From IMG/VR virus record IMGVR_UViG_3300030107_006634, positions 1 to 27,989 of that record: a stretch of DNA of 27,989 nucleotides; one strand, written 5' to 3'. The notes below the pieces were generated by a model, which was given only the letters and a program-made list of their open reading frames with translations, made no database searches and was not told the origin of the DNA. Below, piece after piece: positions 6,895 to 13,949 of the stretch. Source of the stretch: a virus. The translations under genes were made by a program, and so were the position numbers. Numbering within the stretch: position 1 is the stretch's first letter; the number at the start of each line of letters is the position of its first letter.

Positions 6895-8109
6895 ATGATA
6901 GACCCTAAAAAGTTAGTTTGTCCTAACTGCTATCATATAGGTTTAGCCAAAAAAGGCAAGTGCGCCAATACAGGCAAACAGAGGTATGGTTGCATCAAAT
7001 GTGGCTCAAGAACTATATATCCTATATGGGATGCTGACTTAGATATCGTACGAGAAAATGTAAGATTATCTAAGCAGAAGCAGAAAGCCCAGGACAACAA
7101 TAGAATATATAACAAAGCATTTCGTGAACACGCAAGAATCGAAAATGCTGTAGAAGAATACACTAAAAAATTAGTAGCGCTTTTTGAAAAAAACGAGTTA
7201 AGCAAGACAACCAATAAGTTTAAAGTCAATAATAAGGCTGTTGGCGTATTACAGTTAAGTGATGTCCACTTCAACGAATTGGTCGAATTAGAAAACAATC
7301 GATATGATTTTAGAGTTGCATCGGCAAGAGTAAGACACTTTGTAAATAAGGCTAAATCTTACTTTAAAACAGCAAATGTAAGCAATGTAGTAATGGCTCT
7401 AACTGGTGACCTTATGAATAGTGATAGGCGAGTTGATGAACTTTTAAATCAAGCTACAAATAGAGCTAATGCGACATTCCTTGCTGTGGACATACTTCAA
7501 CAGGCTATTATGGATTTAAATGAAGACTTTAACGTCACTGTAGCATCTATTATTGGCAATGAAGGTAGAGCTAACAAAGAAATGGGATGGAGTAGGATTG
7601 TAGCTTCAGATAATTATGATTATACTATTTTCCAATGTTTGCACTATTTATTTAGAGATAGTTGTGTTAAATTTATACATGGAGATCCATCAGAATTAGT
7701 AATAAATGTAGCAGGTCAAAATTTATTAATGCTTCATGGGCATGGTTCGCTAAGAGGAAAATTAGATACTTGTGTGAACCAAATCGCTGGAAGATACTCT
7801 TTAAAAGGAATAAAAATTGACTATGTTATATTTGGTCACGTTCATTCAGCTAGAGTGGGCGATAATTTTGGTAGAAGCTCGTCAATGGTTGGGGCAAATG
7901 ATTATTCAGAGAAGGCCCTAAACTTAAATGGTAGAGCAAGTCAGAACTGCTATATCTTCTATGATGATGGCAACAGAGATGGAATTAAAGTTGACCTTCA
8001 GAATGTTAAAATAAAAGGATATAATATTGAAGAATCTTTGGAGGCGTATAATGCAAAAAGTGCGAAGAAAGGTAAACAGAAAAAGACAATCTTTGAGGTT
8101 GTCGTATAA
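6895..8109 (+). CDS. Zinc-ribbon metallophosphoesterase (calcineurin-like)
   Basis: A 404-residue two-domain protein. Residues 9-36 form a zinc ribbon (CPNC ... CIKC) like those at the start of transposases and DNA-binding proteins. A charged linker follows (about 50-110). Residues 117-350 are a calcineurin-type metallophosphoesterase with SDVHF (D123, H125), TGDLMNSD (D172), IIGNEGR (N222), LHGHG (H281/H283) and FGHVHS (H315, H317). The usual GNH(D/E) is GNE, so one histidine is missing. Such enzymes use two metals to hydrolyse phosphodiesters or phosphomonoesters; the nucleic-acid-like ribbon suggests a DNA or RNA substrate. AGGAGG lies at 6886-6891. It stands between lysozyme and membrane proteins, an unexpected place for a DNA-processing enzyme. 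Confidence 0.85.
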   Translation: MIDPKKLVCPNCYHIGLAKKGKCANTGKQRYGCIKCGSRTIYPIWDADLDIVRENVRLSKQKQKAQDNNRIYNKAFREHARIENAVEEYTKKLVALFEKNELSKTTNKFKVNNKAVGVLQLSDVHFNELVELENNRYDFRVASARVRHFVNKAKSYFKTANVSNVVMALTGDLMNSDRRVDELLNQATNRANATFLAVDILQQAIMDLNEDFNVTVASIIGNEGRANKEMGWSRIVASDNYDYTIFQCLHYLFRDSCVKFIHGDPSELVINVAGQNLLMLHGHGSLRGKLDTCVNQIAGRYSLKGIKIDYVIFGHVHSARVGDNFGRSSSMVGANDYSEKALNLNGRASQNCYIFYDDGNRDGIKVDLQNVKIKGYNIEESLEAYNAKSAKKGKQKKTIFEVVV

Positions 8110-8152
8110 GTATTGGAGTGATACAACGCCAATGCCAAAATTTTATAGGTAA
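8051..8152 (+). CDS. Hidden 33-residue basic micro-protein overlapping the phosphoesterase end
   Basis: ATG 8051 has an ideal ribosome binding site (GGAGG 8040-8044, 6 nt away) inside the metallophosphoesterase gene, in another frame. The product begins MQKVRRKVNRKRQSLRL and ends TTPMPKFYR. It is very basic in its first half and aromatic in the second. It overlaps 59 nt of the phosphoesterase gene and bridges the gap up to the next gene, whose ATG overlaps its TAA as TAATG. The binding site, exact tiling and coupled stop together support a real gene. Function is unknown; RNA, DNA or membrane contact is possible from charge alone. Confidence 0.7.
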   Translation: MQKVRRKVNRKRQSLRLSYKYWSDTTPMPKFYR

Positions 8153-8448
8153 TGGATATTTTTGAGTTAATTAGAGAGTATGGAGTTAGTCTAGTGGGTT
8201 TAGTGGCTCTCGCATATTACGTTAAGACTCAGAACGATTGGATAACAAACGAACTACAAACAGAGTTAAGAGAATCTTTTACTCGCCTTGAAGGTATAGT
8301 GATTAAGCTTATCGACAACAGCAAGAAAGTTGAGATAAAGCAATCAGAGCTAAAAGCAAGTTACAGGGCGATAGTAGAAATATTAGCTTCTATGAGTGGT
8401 AATGGCTTAAAAGAAAAATTCATGCGCAAGCAAGACAAGCATTATTAA
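8152..8448 (+). CDS. Single-span membrane protein; holin or lysis accessory candidate
   Basis: A 98-residue protein with one N-terminal membrane segment (VSLVGLVALAYYV, about 13-25) followed by a charged, probably coiled-coil cytoplasmic part with a basic C-terminus (KEKFMRKQDKHY). This shape, one early span plus a helical tail, is that of BhlA/XhlA-like phage lysis proteins. Close linkage to the lysozyme gene supports a lysis role, but no family-specific motif is visible. ATG 8152 is coupled to the preceding micro-gene (TAATG). Confidence 0.6.
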   Translation: MDIFELIREYGVSLVGLVALAYYVKTQNDWITNELQTELRESFTRLEGIVIKLIDNSKKVEIKQSELKASYRAIVEILASMSGNGLKEKFMRKQDKHY

Positions 8449-8461
8449 AAGGAGATAACAT

Positions 8462-8770
8462 ATGTTAGATTCAGTATTAGGAATGTTGGGAAATAATTCA
8501 AGCTTAATGGTAGGTGGTGGAGCATCTGCTGTAGTTTTATGGGTGCTAAAAAAAGTGCCTAACGAGCATATTTGCTCAGTAGTAGAAACAGCACTAGAAG
8601 CTGTTGGAAGATTGATGACTTTAAATTTAAGTAAATGGAGTGTCACTAAAAAGGTTTGGAATAGCACAATAGAGCCATGGTTTATAGATTTAATAGACAA
8701 TGTTTTTGGCTCTATGATAAGAGGATTGATTAAAGGGCTAAGAACTGATGATAAAGTGGCTGGCAAATAA
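8462..8770 (+). CDS. Small membrane-associated protein; possible holin
   Basis: A 102-residue protein with a strong ribosome binding site (AAGGAGAT, 6-7 nt before ATG 8462). A glycine/alanine-rich hydrophobic segment (MVGGGASAVVLWVLKKV, about 16-32) could span the membrane, and the rest is amphipathic with several tryptophans (LSKWSVTKKVW, EPWFIDLIDN). The position after lysozyme and next to another single-span protein suggests a holin or other lysis factor. I recall similar proteins from marine phages but cannot assign a function from sequence alone. It overlaps the next gene by 23 nt. Confidence 0.55.
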   Translation: MLDSVLGMLGNNSSLMVGGGASAVVLWVLKKVPNEHICSVVETALEAVGRLMTLNLSKWSVTKKVWNSTIEPWFIDLIDNVFGSMIRGLIKGLRTDDKVAGK

Positions 8771-8966
8771 ACTAGAACATTTTATACAGATACAAGGGTG
8801 GGTCATTAATATTTTTAGAAGACTTGACAAATTAGAGGACAATGCCCACCCTCCTCTATTTGAAAAAGATCAAGTCAATAAAATACATAAAAGATTAGAA
8901 GATTTGGAAACTACAAAGTTTGTTGAGAAATTTCCAAGCATGAAGAATTACGAAGGTACAGATTAA
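8748..8966 (+). CDS. Small protein of unknown function after the lysis candidates
   Basis: A 72-residue protein starting at ATG 8748, overlapping the previous gene by 23 nt. The first 25 residues are amphipathic (IKWLANKLEHFIQIQGWVI), and the middle is a charged helix (NKIHKRLEDLETT). There are no cysteines and no clear signal peptide or lipobox, so it is not a recognisable spanin. It may be membrane-associated through its N-terminus. The ribosome binding site is poor (AAGGG about 13 nt away), so expression probably depends on coupling. Confidence 0.55.
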   Translation: MIKWLANKLEHFIQIQGWVINIFRRLDKLEDNAHPPLFEKDQVNKIHKRLEDLETTKFVEKFPSMKNYEGTD

Positions 8967-8968
8967 GA

Positions 8969-9817
8969 GTGTTTATAAACGAAAATTATTTAAAATTACA
9001 GCATAAGCTAAAGTCAGATAGACAAGTTGTAAAAGTCGGAGATGACTCTAGTGGCTTATTACTAAAAGATAATCGTGTTTATGTAGAACAACAACCATCT
9101 GAAGAGCAAGAAGTAGCTACAAAAAAATATGTAGATGATAATAGTGGAGGTGGCGCATCAGCTTTAAATGATTTATCAGATGTAACTTATTCGAGTGGTG
9201 ATTTAACAATAACCAGCTTAGATAAAATTGTAGCAGATGACTTTGTTGTAGATTCTGGTGCTAGTATAGAGTTAGATTCTCATAATGGTAATTTTGTAGC
9301 TAAAAAAGCAGGGACTGAATTTAGTGCAGCTAATAGTGCTTATGCAGGTATGATACTTGGATATACTTGCTATAGAAATGATGGAGGAACAGGAGATGTT
9401 ATAACAATAGGAGCATCAATGACTGTATTACAAACAGCAGCAGGTAATGATGTTAAGGTAACTTTTACAGCTCCTCCAAGTGGAAATGTTGAATTAGAGT
9501 TATCTGCTTTATTTTATGGTACAGATAAAGAAATATATCTTTCCTTGTCAGATGCTGCTAGTTACAATGAATTGAATCAAATACATACTTATGATATGAA
9601 AATGATACATATAGATGAATCAGATTGGTATGTAAATAATATAAAATGGACTTTAACAGGGCTAACTGCAGGGACTTCATATACATATTATATAGCTGCT
9701 GAAGCAAGTACAGCTAGTGCTTATATAGCTTTTGGTGAAAATAGATTTGCAGAACATAGCCCACCTATTATAGTAAAAGCAGTAGCATTACCAGCCACAA
9801 TAGTTACTGGTGGATAA
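8969..9817 (+). CDS. Virion surface or fibre-type structural protein
   Basis: A 282-residue protein with a GTG start at 8969, GAAGGT about 11 nt upstream. Near the N-terminus it has EVATKKYVDDN (48-58) followed by a GGG linker (60-62) and ALNDLSDV, a signature found in many phage fibre and appendage proteins at the hinge between a virion-anchoring part and the exposed part. The C-terminal half is beta-rich and low in charge (TAPPSGNVELELSALFYG, SYTYYIAAEAS), like an adhesion or decoration domain. No enzyme motif is seen. Substrate or receptor cannot be told. Confidence 0.7.
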   Translation: MFINENYLKLQHKLKSDRQVVKVGDDSSGLLLKDNRVYVEQQPSEEQEVATKKYVDDNSGGGASALNDLSDVTYSSGDLTITSLDKIVADDFVVDSGASIELDSHNGNFVAKKAGTEFSAANSAYAGMILGYTCYRNDGGTGDVITIGASMTVLQTAAGNDVKVTFTAPPSGNVELELSALFYGTDKEIYLSLSDAASYNELNQIHTYDMKMIHIDESDWYVNNIKWTLTGLTAGTSYTYYIAAEASTASAYIAFGENRFAEHSPPIIVKAVALPATIVTGG

Positions 9818-9826
9818 GGGGAATAA

Positions 9827-10615
9827 ATGAGTTTATCAGGAAAGACAATAAAAAATTCTTATGTAGATTTATTACAATTAGATAATTCTAATAGTGGAGT
9901 TTCTACATCAGTTACATCTGTTAAGGATGGGTCTGGCTCAAGTACAGCTTTACAATTATCAGACGACAACGTAAGAGTTTTACCACAGAATGATGATACA
10001 TCAACAGCATTTGCAGTTAGATCAAAGTCAGGTGCAACAGTATTAAGTGTTGATACAACAAATGAACTCGTATCTGCATCAGGAAATACAGTAAACACGC
10101 AGTACGCATATTTTGCCACAGGTAGTGGAGAAGCAACGTATTTTACAGTAAACACGCATACTGCCATAACATTTTCCTCAGCTAATTTTGGAACATCAGC
10201 TACTCCTCCTACTTTTGGGACAAGTACAGATCCTGCAACAACATTTGCAACAGCAGACAGTAATGGAGAAAGAGCATCAGATTTAGTACCAACTATGTGG
10301 TATGTAGCTGATAACATGGTTATTGATGCAGTGTATTCAATAGAGGGTGCAGATGCTGCAACTGGCGATACTACTCGTATGCACCTAATGAGCTATGATT
10401 TTACATCAGGTGTAGTAAATTGTTTGAATAATGGAACATTATTAGCTCATAATAGCGATGTTACTAACGCAGGAAGCGAGCAGCCATATTTATCTACTTG
10501 GACAGTAGATTCGTCATCAGTAGCATCAGGAAAAGTAATTTTAGCATTATTTAGGTCAGACAGTATAAACTCTGATTATTCAGTAAAAATTAAAGTAAAA
10601 TATCATTTAACGTAG
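9827..10615 (+). CDS. Ser/Thr-rich beta structural protein, probable appendage or decoration
   Basis: A 262-residue protein, rich in S, T, A and G, with short beta-strand patterns (TALQLSDDNVRVLP, AFAVRSKSGATVLSVDTTNE). The latter resembles repeat units in phage fibre shafts. The C-terminus forms a compact beta domain (SVKIKVKYHLT). GGGGA precedes ATG 9827. A 15-bp direct repeat at 10087-10101 and 10144-10158 lies in frame (19 codons apart). Its neighbours on both sides are the same kind of protein, so the three probably form one virion sub-structure. Confidence 0.6.
   Translation: MSLSGKTIKNSYVDLLQLDNSNSGVSTSVTSVKDGSGSSTALQLSDDNVRVLPQNDDTSTAFAVRSKSGATVLSVDTTNELVSASGNTVNTQYAYFATGSGEATYFTVNTHTAITFSSANFGTSATPPTFGTSTDPATTFATADSNGERASDLVPTMWYVADNMVIDAVYSIEGADAATGDTTRMHLMSYDFTSGVVNCLNNGTLLAHNSDVTNAGSEQPYLSTWTVDSSSVASGKVILALFRSDSINSDYSVKIKVKYHLT
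10087..10158 (+). repeat. 15-bp in-frame direct repeat in the appendage gene
   Basis: TACAGTAAACACGCA occurs at 10087-10101 and again at 10144-10158, 57 nt apart, so the reading frame is kept. It encodes TVNTQ and TVNTH. It could be the trace of a small duplication or a site for slippage. Confidence 0.6.
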
Positions 10616-10625
10616 GGGAAGAATT

Positions 10626-12197
10626 ATGTCAAAGATACCAGGTTATGGTGGGAACAATAGTAGTAATCAAGGCAGTGCAGTAACTAAAAAAGCTAGAGCG
10701 CCAAAAACAGCTATAACAAAAGCTATTTCATATAGCGATACAACTAATGACTTGCTATTAGATATTAGTAAAGATGCGAGTGCCTCATCGCAAAAGTCTG
10801 GAGACATATCTATGGTAAAAGTTTCTAATACTGGCTCTACCCCTGCTGTAGCAATATTTGGATTTCAGTTATGGACAAATGAAGATACTATCGGTTCAGA
10901 AAACTTTATGCACTTCTTATTAAGTCCTGGCGAAACAATAAGTATGCCAGCGACTAGAGCTTTAATAACTGCTGGGGCAACTCCAAGTGATATTAATGGG
11001 GACAAAATAACATCTGTAGCGCCAAACTCAAATGAGTATGTAGATTCTACAGCAAATGTAGATAGTGCAACAGCAGATGGTATTGTTAATGATGCCTCTG
11101 ATACTACTGTATATTTAGAGCCTTATACTGATGCAGCTAATTGCACAGCAAATCTCTTTAGAGTTGGCGATTTAATTAGAGTCGATAATGAAATAATGGA
11201 GGTTACAGGAATTGGAGCAAAAGCAGCGCTAGCAACAAATACATTAACTGTAAAAAGAGGGATGTATGGCTCAACAGCAGCAACTGGCGCAGCAGATGGT
11301 GAGCCAGTAAGTCTACCATTCTTTAATGCCTATCATGATTTTGATAAGTATACTGTAGCACAAACAGATAGCCTTGGTAGATTTAAAGCGATGAACTTTT
11401 TTGGTTATGGCAGAGCAACAACAACATTATGTGGAATAACACCAGGGTCAGTTGCAATACAGTTTTACACAAAAGGGTATCAAGGTCTAGGATTATCTGA
11501 TGTTACATCAAATACACCTACAGGATTAACAGCTTCTACTACATATTACCTCACAATAGCAGCAGATGGAGGTTCAGCGTTAGAGATAAACTTTACTACA
11601 GATGCAACTAATGGTAATTTTGGAGGAGAGAATGGACTTGTTCAAAAAATACAAAATGCTTTAGATACAGCTTACTATACAGCAGGTAATCTATTTGAGA
11701 AAAAAGTAAACGTACTTATAAAAGGTGGAGACGTTATATTTGAATCGCAAAGCAAATTATCCACGTCAGCAATAGCATTAACAGCAGGAACAAGTGGATC
11801 TGGCGCATCAGTTAGATTCTTAGCTCAAGCTAATGGTAGAATCCCAGCACTTGCAAATATAGCAAGCGCAGTAGATGCAAGGCTAGAAGTTGATACAGTT
11901 TACGATCCAGTGACTTACAGTTCGTCTTATAAAAATATATTCATAACAGATGATGGATATGGGAATCTAAAGTATGGTGGTAGAAACGTGGGTACAATAA
12001 ACTACGAAACAGGCGCAGTAGATTGGCAGATATCAAGCTGCCCAAATGCAGAGTTCGTAGTAAGCGCATTATACAACGCACCATTTAGTGGTAAACAAGA
12101 TTCCACAGATGCAGCAAAAGTAAATTCACTAATGGAAGTATTAGGGAACACTCCACAGCAAAAAGGTGGAGCAACATTAAAAGTAGAAACATTTTAA
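10626..12197 (+). CDS. Large virion structural protein (523 aa)
   Basis: The protein has a polar N-terminus (IPGYGGNNSSNQGSAV), then a beta domain (ISMVKVSNTGSTPAVAIFGF, about 61-80) similar in style to decoration proteins. A module at about 177-216 (FRVGDLIRVDNEIMEVTGI ... NTLTVKRGMYGS) is shared with the adaptor gene at 12307. A long beta-rich C-terminal part follows. Module and composition point to an exposed virion component; no enzyme motif is present. GGGGAAG precedes ATG 10626. Whether it belongs to the head or the tail cannot be decided from sequence, though the position before the head-tail adaptor and after fibre-like genes allows both. Confidence 0.65.
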   Translation: MSKIPGYGGNNSSNQGSAVTKKARAPKTAITKAISYSDTTNDLLLDISKDASASSQKSGDISMVKVSNTGSTPAVAIFGFQLWTNEDTIGSENFMHFLLSPGETISMPATRALITAGATPSDINGDKITSVAPNSNEYVDSTANVDSATADGIVNDASDTTVYLEPYTDAANCTANLFRVGDLIRVDNEIMEVTGIGAKAALATNTLTVKRGMYGSTAATGAADGEPVSLPFFNAYHDFDKYTVAQTDSLGRFKAMNFFGYGRATTTLCGITPGSVAIQFYTKGYQGLGLSDVTSNTPTGLTASTTYYLTIAADGGSALEINFTTDATNGNFGGENGLVQKIQNALDTAYYTAGNLFEKKVNVLIKGGDVIFESQSKLSTSAIALTAGTSGSGASVRFLAQANGRIPALANIASAVDARLEVDTVYDPVTYSSSYKNIFITDDGYGNLKYGGRNVGTINYETGAVDWQISSCPNAEFVVSALYNAPFSGKQDSTDAAKVNSLMEVLGNTPQQKGGATLKVETF

Positions 12198-12208
12198 GGA
12201 GGTAGACT

Positions 12209-12304
12209 ATGCCTTATGGTAAAGGTACATATGGTAAAAAGAGAGGAAGACCTAAGAAGTCTAAGAAAAGAAAAATGAAACGAAAGTCTACTAAGAGGAG
12301 ATAA
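12209..12304 (+). CDS. 31-residue AT-hook-like basic micro-protein
   Basis: ATG 12209 follows AAGGAGG (12196-12202) and the frame ends at TAA 12302-12304, two nucleotides before the next ATG. The product starts MPYGKGTYGKKRGRPKK. KKRGRPKK (10-17) is a canonical AT-hook core (RGRP flanked by lysines), which binds the minor groove of AT-rich DNA. About two thirds of the residues are K or R after position 10. No acidic residue is present. It could coat or compact the AT-rich phage DNA, travel with the virion, or bind RNA. Short basic proteins are known among phage structural genes, but the AT-hook match is a more specific clue. Expression is likely given the strong binding site. Confidence 0.7.
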   Translation: MPYGKGTYGKKRGRPKKSKKRKMKRKSTKRR

Positions 12305-12306
12305 TA

Positions 12307-13494
12307 ATGGCATCAGCCCCAATATATTGTACGCACAAAGAATTAAAAAGAGTATTTCCACAGCTTGATGAGTATGATCAAAAGACTCCAGTATATGGTT
12401 GGACAACTGAAACATTAGATGGTAATTCATATTACGTCTCTTACGATTCAGGATTAATGACTCAATTATTTATTGATGGAAAATCTCAACAATCAGGAAA
12501 TCAAACAGTTGCTACAGCAGCATCAACAGCAGTGAATAATGTATCAGGATATGCAGTGGGCGCTACAACTATTGTAGTCGATGATGGCTCAACATTAACA
12601 AATTCAACGTATATAAAAATAGGCGATGAAATTTTAGGTATAACAAATATATCTACCAATGAATTAACAGTAGTAAGAGGGCAACTCGCAACAAATGCTG
12701 CTGCTATAGTAGATGATGCTCCAATATATAAGCATTTTCAACCATCTGCAACTGGCGACAATTTGTACGATGAAGATAATGACTTTATAATATATAAAGG
12801 CTCTGACCCTAATGATTCACTAGCTGAAGTTGGTGAAGATTTTAAAGGAATGGTAACAGAGTTTAGAACCGATGCAAGTAGATACTTAGATTCTAGGCTT
12901 GACCCTAAGCTACCTAAGAATATGTGGAAAAATGAAGCTGGTGAATTTGACTATATGATTATCAGAACAACTGCTTTATATGCTGCTGCGTTTATGGTGA
13001 AGACTAAAGACCCAACATCAGAATTAGCAACTGCGCTTATGACAGAAGCAGATAATAACGTGCAACTTTTAAATGAAGGTAGAGCTGCATTATCTTGGCA
13101 GAATACTGGAGATGCTTCAAGAGGTGTAATTAGAGACGTTACCTATACTGATAATAGGCTAAGACCTGTAGATTTAAGAGGTAGAGCAGGTGGCGTTGAT
13201 TATGATTTAATTAAAATCTCTATAGGCACTGGGGGTGTGTTGGGGACAGCAACATATAATGTATTCGTAAAAGATAGCACAGGACTAAAGACAAACCAAG
13301 TAGTTACAGAAGAAGTTATTACTGGCGACTATCAGACTTTAGCTTATGGGTTGCAAGTAAGGTTTGGCCATGAAAGTTTGCTTAATGCTGTCGCTAGCAA
13401 TGAATGGGAAGTTGAAGTCAGAGGATACAACGAAGAAGTCGACACTGGAGACTTAAAAGGAATAAAAATGACTAGAAGAAGGCATTATTTATAA
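12307..13494 (+). CDS. Head-tail adaptor-like protein with an inserted beta module
   Basis: A 395-residue protein. The N-terminus (IYCTHKELKRVFPQLDEYDQ) and the helical part at about 180-265 (RYLDSRLDPKLP, YMIIRTTALYAAAFMV, ALMTEADNNVQLLNEGRAAL) look like head-tail connector proteins of the gp36/DUF1320 or HK97 gp6 type, which cap the portal. A beta module lies between (about 80-145), including TYIKIGDEILGITNI and ELTVVRGQLA, and matches the module in the upstream 523-residue protein. A C-terminal beta part (about 295-380) follows. AGGAG lies upstream of ATG 12307. The stop overlaps the next ATG as TAATG. The adaptor assignment is inference from pattern and order. Confidence 0.65.
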   Translation: MASAPIYCTHKELKRVFPQLDEYDQKTPVYGWTTETLDGNSYYVSYDSGLMTQLFIDGKSQQSGNQTVATAASTAVNNVSGYAVGATTIVVDDGSTLTNSTYIKIGDEILGITNISTNELTVVRGQLATNAAAIVDDAPIYKHFQPSATGDNLYDEDNDFIIYKGSDPNDSLAEVGEDFKGMVTEFRTDASRYLDSRLDPKLPKNMWKNEAGEFDYMIIRTTALYAAAFMVKTKDPTSELATALMTEADNNVQLLNEGRAALSWQNTGDASRGVIRDVTYTDNRLRPVDLRGRAGGVDYDLIKISIGTGGVLGTATYNVFVKDSTGLKTNQVVTEEVITGDYQTLAYGLQVRFGHESLLNAVASNEWEVEVRGYNEEVDTGDLKGIKMTRRRHYL

Positions 13495-13931
13495 TGGCTG
13501 TAAATTTTACTAACAACTTTAAGAATATTCTTGATAAATTACGCAATACGATAAGGACAGAATTTAAGGGTGCATTGCCTGTATATATAGGCCATGAGAC
13601 TAGTCAAGCAGGTGCGCAATTCTTAAGGTTAGACCCAATAGGGTCTGAGCTAACATCATTCACATCAAACTCAGAAACAAGAGAGTTTACAGTGAATATG
13701 TATTATTATTTTTTAGATAAAAACATTAAGAAGTCATCTCTTGACCATGTCTTGAGGTACGTCTCTCGAATAGAGGCATTATGTCACGATAACCATATCA
13801 TGACATTATCAGATTCTTCTAGAGTATTTGAAGCTAGAGTAGAATCAACGAGTCTTAATACACTAGAAGAAGAAAATGAGTATGTTGTCGAGATGGTATG
13901 GAAGGGACAGCATACAGGTAACATGACATAA
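13494..13931 (+). CDS. Tail completion / tail terminator-like protein
   Basis: A 145-residue alpha/beta protein (NFKNILDKLRNTIRTEF, LPVYIGHE, REFTVNMYYYFL, YVVEMVWKG). Size, the alternating helix/strand pattern with aromatic strands, and position between adaptor and tail tube fit a tail terminator or completion protein (the lambda gpU / HK97 gp10-neighbour role), which stops tube growth and joins tail to head. No catalytic motif is seen. Translation is coupled to the adaptor gene by TAATG at 13492-13496. Confidence rests on order more than sequence identity. Confidence 0.6.
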   Translation: MAVNFTNNFKNILDKLRNTIRTEFKGALPVYIGHETSQAGAQFLRLDPIGSELTSFTSNSETREFTVNMYYYFLDKNIKKSSLDHVLRYVSRIEALCHDNHIMTLSDSSRVFEARVESTSLNTLEEENEYVVEMVWKGQHTGNMT

Positions 13932-13949
13932 AACACCAAAGGAGAAACA

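Noticed and set aside
6933-7298. 121-codon minus-strand ORF opposite the phosphoesterase gene
   Set aside because: The opposite strand has clear zinc-ribbon and catalytic motifs; this frame is a serine/leucine-rich shadow.
9859-10317. 152-codon minus-strand ORF opposite the Ser/Thr-rich structural gene
   Set aside because: It mirrors the low-complexity coding strand, has no recognisable motif and lies within a well-supported gene.
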